The position numbers and the translations under genes were made by a program. Positions 56,483 to 64,000 of a DNA stretch of 64,000 nucleotides are shown here, in pieces. Location of the stretch: positions 1,116,001 to 1,180,000 of the forward strand of contig JAULSR010000005.1 in assembly GCA_030512295.1 (NCBI GenBank), in the 5' to 3' direction. Source of the DNA: Bombardia bombarda (lineage: Eukaryota; Ascomycota; Sordariomycetes; Sordariales; Lasiosphaeriaceae). The first letter of the stretch is position 1; each line of letters starts with the position of its first letter. Below the pieces are notes generated by a model. It did no database searches. It worked only from the letters and a program-made list of their open reading frames with translations, and had not been told where the DNA came from.

Positions 56483-57947
56483 TCAAGCAGCCCCATCCTC
56501 AGGCAACTCCTCCAACACCCCCTCAACCATATCAATCAACTCATCAATATCCGGCCTCTCCGTCGGCTCCACCTTCAAACACCTCCGCACCACCTCCCGA
56601 ATCGGCTCACTAATAAACTCATCATCCTCACTCCCCTGCGCAGCCGCCCCGGACCCCACCACCGTCCCCTGCGCAGCCGGCGCCTTCCCCTTATTCTTCT
56701 TGGAGCCCGGCCCCTCGTCGGGAAAGCGCCAGTCGCCCGACAGCACGCAGATGCTCAGCGACCCGCCCGTCTCGTCGCTGCGCATCTCAAACGGCGACTT
56801 GCCGACGAGGCAGGCGTAGAGCGTGCAGCCGAGCGACCAGATATCCACCTTGGTGTCGATGACGGTGCCCGTCTTGACGTCGAACAGCTCGGGCGCGCGG
56901 TACGGCATGGTGCTGTGCTCGGCGGCCGTGTCCTGCGTCGCGATGGCGAGCGAGCGCGACGTGATGGGCAGGGGCGATTCCGCGATGGAGCCGAGGTCCA
57001 TGAGGATGGGCTCGGCGCCCGAGTCGGAGATCATGATGTTTCCTGGTTGGTTGCAGGTTAGCTTCAGTAACAAGAAGACAAGAAGGAGAAGAGAAGGGGG
57101 GGGAGGGGGGGGAAACCAACCCGGCTTAATATCCCGATGCGCATAGCTCCTAACCTCGCCCGCATCAGGCAACCCCTCATCGCCCATCAGCGGCCTCTGC
57201 TGCTCCGCCTCGTCCTCATCATCCGCACCCGCCGCCGCCGTCGCCGCCACCTCCGCCCTCTTCCCCTTCCCCTTCCCTTTTCCTCTCCTCCCCTTCGCCG
57301 CCTCCACATTCCCATCCACCCCATCGACCCTCATCTCCATCCTCTCGCTATCCCCGCCGCCGGCACCCCTGCCCGTGCCGCGATGCAGATGCATCTCCCT
57401 CAGCGCGCGACAGACCCCCAGAAACAACAACATCAGCCGGCGCTCGGGGAAGCGCGTGTGGTTGACTAGGTTCGCGTTGATCATGTCCTGGAGGTTGCCG
57501 CGGCGGTAGTAGGGCAGCAGCACGTAGACCGTCTTGCTCTGGGGGTCGCCGTTGCCGCGCTCCGAGGCGATGCTGTAGTCGACGCTATGAATAATGCCGG
57601 GGCTGTTGGAGAAGAGCTTGTAGGCCTCGACTTCCTTCATCGCTTGCGCGACGGACTCGGCGCCGAAGGGGCATCGGATCTTTTTGAGCGCGAGGAGCTC
57701 CGAGGTGGTGGTGTCTTGGACGAGGTAGACGTAGGAGAAGCCGCCCTGGGAAGGGGAGACGAGATGTTAGTTGGTTTCTTAGTTGTGAGGGAGAAGGGAA
57801 CGCGGAGAAGAAAAGGAGACAACATACCTCCCCGAGTAGCCGTAATATCTTGAAGCTCCGGCTGTTGATCTTGAGCGTGGGCGAGCCGGGGAAACAATTG
57901 AGGCAGTTGCCAAACGAGTAGAGGATGTCGAGAAAGACCTGCGCCAT
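56483..57947 (-). CDS. ENV7: Serine/threonine protein kinase, ENV7/STK16 (NAK) family
   Basis: Exons 57828-57947, 57121-57745 and 56483-57042 give 434 residues. The N-terminus MAQVFLDILYSFGNCLNCFPG has paired cysteines that could be palmitoylated, as in yeast Env7 on the vacuole membrane. The glycine loop LLGEGGFSYVYLV is formed across intron 1 and is followed by LALKKIRCP with the ATP lysine. The catalytic loop AHRDIKPGNIMI crosses intron 2 (about 242-253). DLGS replaces DFG, and MPYRAPELFD and DIWSLGCTLY follow. A low-complexity insert of about 80 residues (Gly/Lys/Glu/Ala-rich, with GKGKGKGK) sits before the catalytic loop. The family regulates vacuole or membrane fusion. Intron 2 has G8AG8 on the plus strand at 57096-57112. 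Confidence 0.88.
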
Positions 57948-59144
57948 GGTGGGCGACTTGGGCTCACTAGCTGCGTAGGCAGTGGTTTGTTTGGTGGTGA
58001 TGATGGTGGCGAAGCGTCGCAGGAGGCTTTGCGCTCGGTCTGGATCCCGCGCAAGTTAAGGTACGGAGCGAGGATAATAAGTTGTGGTTGCCGTGGCGCT
58101 ACGTCGCAATTGAAGCTGCCCACGCAAACTGGGGGAAGGTATTGAGCTTGCTAGTATTTGTCTTGGTTCGATTGTCTCATCAAGTTAACATGTGCAATGC
58201 AATCAATGCAGGAGAGCATGCATGCAATAGGAAATCTGTCAACGTCAGCAGAGAGAAAGAGAGCTGCTTGCTTCAAGCCATACAAAGATGGAGGTCGGGA
58301 CTCTCCGCCACTCCCGCCTGCAGCAGCTTGACGTGGTTACCTAACCTGGCGGGCTACAGGCGGGCGGGCAGGCAGTGAATCCAGCCGCAGTGCCTCAACA
58401 GCAAGGGTCCATGTGGATGCTTCTGGTGCTAAATTTGGCGTCTCTTGCTGCTGCAGCTTGTCATCCTGAATGCCCCATCGTCTTTGAAAACATAATAAAC
58501 CCCAAACAGGCCAGATCCAGGCCAACAACGCGTTTGCTATAGAAATAAAATCATACAATATTGACATGCATACCGAAAGAGTCAAAGGACATATTGTTCA
58601 CCTCAGCGCGGTTATTCATATCAAAGTCTTAGTGTTTAGTGTATAATACACATTACTACTAGTAGTATTCTCGCCATGTCCTGTCGGTCTCAGCCTTCAA
58701 CCCAAGGTATGAAACTGAAAACATCGTCCCCAAAACGTAAAGCCAGTGCCAATACCACTCCACTTTTGTCCCCAACACCGCCGCTCTGTCTTGCCTTCCT
58801 TGAACAAGAAAACTGTCACTAGCAAACTGCTTGCTGTATTTCATTCTCATATCTCCATCCTACCAACGAGCCTCCGGAGCGCCTATCTGCCTCTCCGTCC
58901 AAGAGGTTGATTGTCTGCCCCATTGCATGCTTTCCCGATGCAATAATGAATCGTCCGTTTAAAATAATACATCAAAAAAGACCGAGAGAAAACACATAAA
59001 CAAAAAAAAGTAATGCGTGCTGCGCCGTGCCTTGCCAAAAACTGAGGTAAACAATGCGTCGAGTCCCCATCACGCCTAATATTCCGAAATCATGGAATTA
59101 CAAGATCTCTAGTAGAAGCACTAGCCAACGTTGCCTGGCCATCA
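57948..59144. other. Intergenic region between the CLIP-170-like and ENV7-like genes
   Basis: About 1.2 kb holding the ENV7 promoter and the CLIP 3' flank. An A-rich tract lies near 58960-59010. No gene is seen. Confidence 0.4.
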
Positions 59145-61836
59145 TCAGAATGCGTCCTCGAACGGGCAGTCGACACTGTCATGTCCATCACGCTCGCACA
59201 ATGCACACCACTTAGCCGCATCAACGACACCGCTTTCCTTGCCAGCCACGGGGCCTGACTCCATCGGGTTCGGCATAATCTTCACCGTCGTCGATGGGGT
59301 CAGCACCGGGGTTTTGGGCTTGACGGGCGAGAGCGGTGCCGGCTTGATATCGTCTTGCGCCATGGGAACATTCAGACCACCCGAGCCTGCGTGGGAGTCC
59401 TCCTTGCTCGCCTTATCCGCCTCCTCTTTCTGTTGCTGTTCGGTGCCGAACATGTTGGTGCAGGTAAGAATGTCATGACCCGGACTCTCGCAAATCTCGC
59501 ACCAGAGTGTACTATTCTCTGTCGCCGTGCTGTACGAGTCGCTCTCGGGCATCGTGTCGAGCGTATGGCCCCGGCTGTGCCTCATGGCCTTATGGGGCTC
59601 CTCGGGGCTATGTGGCGCAAGCACCACTGTCCCCCGCGAGTCACGGAATGAGTTGCGATCGTTGGTGGGACCGATCGTCATGGTGCTTCCACGCTGGCCT
59701 GGCCCGCCCGTGGCAAAGTTTCCTCTTCGCAACATCTCAATCTCGCGTTCCAAATCCTCCTCACGGCTGCTCTTTTCCTCTACCACAGCTCGGAGCACCG
59801 AGACCTCGCGCTCGAGCTTCTCACGACTGAGGCGGTCTTCAATAGACTCGCCCTGTTGCGTACCAAAAGAGCCGGGTCGTTCCGTAGGTGTCGCGTCCGA
59901 GTTGTCGTGCGAGATGGAATCTCTGCTGAGGGAATGAATGATGGCTTTCAGACCCCTAATCTCATCCTCCTTTTGTTCCAAATCTTTAGACATAGAGCCA
60001 TTAGCCTGGGCGACTGCACCATTTCCGTTCATCGTGGCCTGTGCCTTTTCCCGTTCTCTGCGAAGCTCGGAGCGTGTCCTTTCAACCTCTCCACGCAGAA
60101 ACTCAACCTCGCCGCGGGCCTCGGCTTCGCCTCGTCTTGCATCTTCGAGCCCTTCTTCGAGTTCTTGGACTAGTTCCTCCAACTGTTTCAGCTGAGTTGC
60201 AACGGCATCCACGTCGGCGGTCCTATCCTGAAGGTCTTGAATCTCCTGCATGAGCTCCTCGATCTTCTTCTCGTATACGCGTTCCGTCTCCGTGCTCGCC
60301 ATCTCCAATGTATCAATGGTGCTCCGAAAGTCAGCTCGATGTGCATCAAACTCGGCCGTGAGCATGGCAATCTTCTCGTTCTTTTCCCTTAGTAGGGCCC
60401 GAAGCTGTGAAGTGTCCTTGTCCTCTATGCTGCCCCGCCGCTGCTGATGCGATGCTGGCGGCGCTTCTGAACTTTCGATGAGTCCCTGCAACTCGTTGAG
60501 ACTGCTCTCCATCTCAATCAGTGTCGAAGACTGGTCCTTCAGCTGCCGCTCGCGGTCCTCAAGCTGGGCTTTTAGTCTCTCCACCTCTTCCTCGCTGCTA
60601 CTGCCATGGTGGTTACCGATGCGAGAGGCAGCGCGAGAGGGGGCGCGCGATGTAGCACGGGATGCGGCTCGCGAGCTGGGTTGCACCTTAAGAGCAAACG
60701 ACGAAATGGAACCAATGCTGCTATTGGTTATTGTCCTCTGAATACCAACCGGTGTTGTCTCGTTGTCGTCGTCAGTGTAGTTTGAGTTTGACGTGTTTCC
60801 AAGAGCAGACGCGCTACGCGCTCCGAAACTGCCTCTCCGGGCGCTCGTTGGGCCTCGTTTACTCGGGTCGCCGGCCGTGCCACGCACGCTTTGGGCGAAC
60901 TTGTTCGAAGTCGGGCTGCCAAACCTCGCAGGACCCTTGGGGCCTGGAGTAGTAGCCAGCGAGGGCCTTGGCGCTGGAGTCATTTGAAGCCTCCTGACAG
61001 GAGAATCAGGACGTGGTAGCGAAGTTCGCGATTTCTTGCCAGTCGGGCTTGCAGCGCGTCCAGGACCGACAGACTGGCTGAATTTTGGCAGGGTCGGCGT
61101 GGGTGGAGTGTAGTTTGTCGAGTTCTGATTTCCAACCTTTAGACCGCCAGCGAAGGAGCTTCCCGTGGGAGTGAGCGAGAAGGTGCCTCCAGAGGCTGTG
61201 TCTCGCCTGACGGCTTTGGACAGAGGTAGGAAGATGCCGGCACCAGGCTGCGAGGTGGTGAAGTAAAAAACACTGCGAGGTCGGTTGTGTAAGTGGGAGT
61301 AACTCAAAAGACGGAGACAATAAAAAAGAGATGGGTTAGCTTGCTTACCCATCGACATCGCCACTGTTCTTGCCGCGCGAAGCAAAGTCGCGATGCAGCT
61401 CAACGCCGGCAAAGGTGCCCTTGCGCCCAGCGACAGAGCCAACAAAACGGACGGTGCCCGTCATGTTTCCGGGGACATCGACCATGTCGCCGACGTCAAC
61501 CTGCTCGTCGGTGACGGTGAGGCGCCCGGGGGTGAAGGGGGACGGCATATTTTCGTCGTTGTCGTTGGTCAGGACAGAGTTGAAGGCGTAGGCCTCGGTG
61601 TCATCGGGAATAGAGGCGAGCGAAGATTGTGTCAAGGCTGCGAGCGAGCCTTTGCGCGACAGCCCGGGCAGGGGCGGAGGTGCAAGACGAGAGGAATGCG
61701 ATGCCGAATGGTTGTAGAGCTGGTTGAGGTTCGGGGTGGATGCCGTCGCAATACCGCCCAGCCCGCGACCTGGTCGCCTAGATAGAGTGTGTCGGGTGGT
61801 GGTGGTATATGTGCTTGTTGTTGTTGTGGGGGACAT
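59145..61836 (-). CDS. CLIP-170-type microtubule plus-end tracking protein
   Basis: Exon 1 at 61349-61836 and exon 2 at 59145-61272 give 871 residues. A CAP-Gly domain at about 110-185 (VDVPGNMTGTVRFVG, KGTFAGVELH, GKNSGDVDGVFYF formed across the intron) binds EB1 and tubulin tails. A basic Ser/Arg/Pro-rich region follows, with repeated ASRATSRAPSRAASR (about 375), typical of microtubule-binding linkers. Residues from about 395 to 690 form coiled coil for dimerisation. Two C-terminal zinc knuckles, WCEICESPGHDILTC (about 752) and WCALCERDGHDSVDC (about 852), and the end FEDAF match CLIP-170 tails that fold back on the head or bind dynein partners. Start: first ATG at 61836; the frame runs twelve codons further to a TTG. 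Fungal counterparts are Tip1, Bik1 and ClipA. Confidence 0.92.
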
Positions 61837-64000
61837 CTTGACCGAGATTGTGGTGGCCGTAGCGCCCACCAACCCAAGTCAAAAAAGCCTTTCTTGTTTA
61901 CACCCCACTCCCAGCGCTGGGGAGCAGCACCCGAGCGCGCTAGACGTACCTTAGGTATGGATTGGGCGCACCGCTTGGCGGATGCGACAGGGGCTGACAC
62001 CGCTGAATGCCACACCTAGGTACCGTAGCCTCAGTGCCTACTTCGTACCAATACACCCAACAAAAGTCGAGCTGTGTGGTACAGTACGTGAAGAGCACCA
62101 AGGCCGCTGTTTCTGGCCGACCACCACAACAGACACACACACTCACGGGTGTATCCCAGGGGCAACCAACCGTCCGAGACCTTGTTTGGTTTCTTGGTTG
62201 TTCCTGGAGCAAAGCCGCCGCTAAGAAAGAAGGTTCTGTGTTGATGCAACCACAAGAATGCTGCCGGGAAGTCTGTGCTATTCTCCGCACAGCGCCTGTG
62301 CACGCACGCCTGTCAGAAAGGATAGCTTGTTGCTTTAATTAAGATAGGACGTTTCCGCTTCCTTCTGGAAAATGTTGGGTCCAAAGAGGTGTCAAGGAGG
62401 GGCTGGCGAGCCAAACGAAGGCTTATATTCGGAAAAGGGATCAACAAGGGTCGGGACGGGCCAACGAGTCAAATGACTTGATTGACAAGCAAGAAAGGGA
62501 TGTGTGGAAATGAGGAAAGAAGAACGGGACCCAAGAGCAAGAAGGAGTAAAAGGGATGAGTTGACAAAAGAGACAAGCGCAAATGGAAGAAGAAAATGGG
62601 AAGCTGTTGAGGAAGGGAATACCCATGCAATATCAATGAGCCAGCAAGTCAGGAAGCTGCGACCCTTTTCCGCACCCTACCCCTACATACAGCAGGAGCG
62701 ACACCGTCTTTTCCGATCTCTCCAGTGGATGGCCCTTGATGCTGCTGCTCACCTTCCTTGCCTTAGCTCCTCCGCAGATGCACTGTGAAGCTGTTCGTTG
62801 TCGCTGTTGGTCGGCATCTCGTAGCTACGCTCTGCAAGGGGGTGGATATGGCGAGAAGAATCCCCCAATCTCGTGCCGTTGCTGTCCCGCCCGCCGCTCT
62901 GCCCCGCGTCTCGGTTGATTTGGAGATGCTGCAGCCCGCAGTTGGCGGATTGGCCAGCTCCAAAAGTAAACAATGGAAATCCAAAAACAACAAACTCGGC
63001 CCCGGCAGCACAGGCCAGTCAGACGAACGGGGTCTTTTGGACACCCCGTCTCGCCCTTGTGACCTGCCTATAACCCGTGATTTATTTGTCCGTATTCCCT
63101 AGCCGCCCACGTTGCCCATTATTGCCGTAGTAATATGGCGGGACATAATATCGTGACGATCTGCCTTCGCCTCGTGGTAGGCACTACGTAACCAGCAGAC
63201 CCAACCTGGGAACAAGCCTGAAAGTGGCGGGGCAGGGTCTAAATTGAGCAACGGTTTTCTTAACTTCAGACCCCTGCTAGCAGTGCACGGCTTGCGGAGC
63301 AACTGACAGCTGAAAGCTCTCGGATGCTACTAAATCTTAGCGACAGCAACTTCATATCCAATGCATTTCGGTTTTCCAATTTGAATCTCTTATGAGTGAC
63401 AAGACGATGAAGGGATGGGGGTCGCTGCGACATTGCGCAATCACGAACATGTTCGACGCGTCGCCCAATCAATTCCTTGTTCCTGACCAGTGTAACGCAG
63501 CACCGCGAGTTCCCCAAGCCAAGATAAAAGATGCATGCAGTGATGTGGCTGTCTCCTTCCTCTCCAAGAGGCATGTCATGCGAAAAACAGCGCCATTTTC
63601 AGTCCCAAATCAACAAAACCATAGCCGCAAATCCGAATGCCTAGACCTAGCCATTCAGCCTGACAAATACTACTTTATATATCTCTAGGATTTCTTTCCG
63701 ATACCCCTTTCAACGAACTGCTCAGGAGGCTATGGCGAACACACCCGCACCGATATATCATCTGCTCTTCCCATGCCCGGTTCCCAACTACAAAACCCGG
63801 ATAATCTTTCTTAATCGGCTATCACTTATGATTGAACCGCGAGCCGCCCTTTGACTGTCCAGGAACCATCACATCACATAATCCCGGGGAGACTGTAAGA
63901 TAGGCATCTTATTAACCTTGGGTAGCATCTGCCGGGCTCCGTCCCGTCCCGACCCATCTCAATAAGAGAGACAGCTCGCATGGCAGCTTGCATGACTTCC
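61837..64000. other. Right-edge region upstream of the CLIP-170-like gene
   Basis: About 2.2 kb. It includes the CLIP-170 promoter, with CACCTAGGTAC at 62013-62023, and no supportable gene. The longest frames are under 130 codons and lack motifs. A gene may begin beyond the window. Confidence 0.4.

Noticed and set aside
1..64000. CRISPR arrays, prokaryotic operons, integrated viruses or intact transposons
   Set aside because: No spaced identical repeats, no transposase or reverse-transcriptase motifs, and intron-bearing eukaryotic genes throughout.

Overview
This window is nuclear DNA of a filamentous ascomycete, most likely a Sordariomycete. The genes have short introns (about 50-270 nt) with GT..AG ends and CTAAC-like branch sites. 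Intergenic spaces are long. The recognisable products are fungal families: a PRO1/ADV-1-like Zn2Cys6 regulator, REV1, OCT1, SHR3, TPC1, a WSC protein and ENV7. There is no operon structure, CRISPR array, prokaryotic signal or recognisable transposon, and I found no convincing tRNA or rRNA gene. Exon boundaries were inferred by hand from frame continuity, splice consensus and family similarity.

Layout. 1-4383: the 5' end of a RED-like splicing-factor gene (minus, runs off the left edge), divergent from REV1, the translesion polymerase scaffold (plus, 3 exons). 5436-6410: a small secreted or anchored WSC-domain protein. 6790-12345: three genes for mitochondrial proteins, OCT1 (minus), a MIC26/27 MICOS subunit (plus) and the thiamine pyrophosphate carrier TPC1 (minus). 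14199-15425: a conserved protein I cannot assign. 16447-17520: a superoxide-dismutase-fold mitoribosomal protein (mS42/mS43 type). 19075-21773: a SAM plus PH domain protein (minus) whose reading frame appears broken by one missing C in each of two C5 runs. 21774-31791: a 10 kb stretch without a supportable gene, lying upstream of the PRO1-like developmental transcription factor (31792-33963). 37408-38766: a cysteine-rich single-pass membrane glycoprotein. 39664-40433: SHR3, the ER chaperone of amino-acid permeases. 41042-42151: pyridoxal reductase. 43181-44484: a DUF202 membrane protein. 45012-47894: an Hcs1/SMUBP2-type helicase with a GC-AG intron inside Walker A. 52667-55357: a large disordered phospho-scaffold-like protein. 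56483-57947: ENV7-like kinase. 59145-61836: a CLIP-170-type microtubule plus-end protein.

Most genes are unrelated housekeeping genes. The visible themes are a run of mitochondrial genes on the left (protease, cristae organiser, cofactor carrier, ribosome), genome maintenance (REV1, Hcs1), and growth or polarity functions (SAM/PH protein, PRO1, CLIP-170, ENV7). The points most worth a second look are the twin C5 frameshifts in the SAM/PH gene, the stop-free 3n intron abutting the zinc cluster of the PRO1-like factor, the GC-AG intron splitting a Walker A motif, the 10 kb gene-free stretch upstream of the PRO1-like gene, and a recurrent AGGTAGGT/ACCTACCT motif found almost only between genes.
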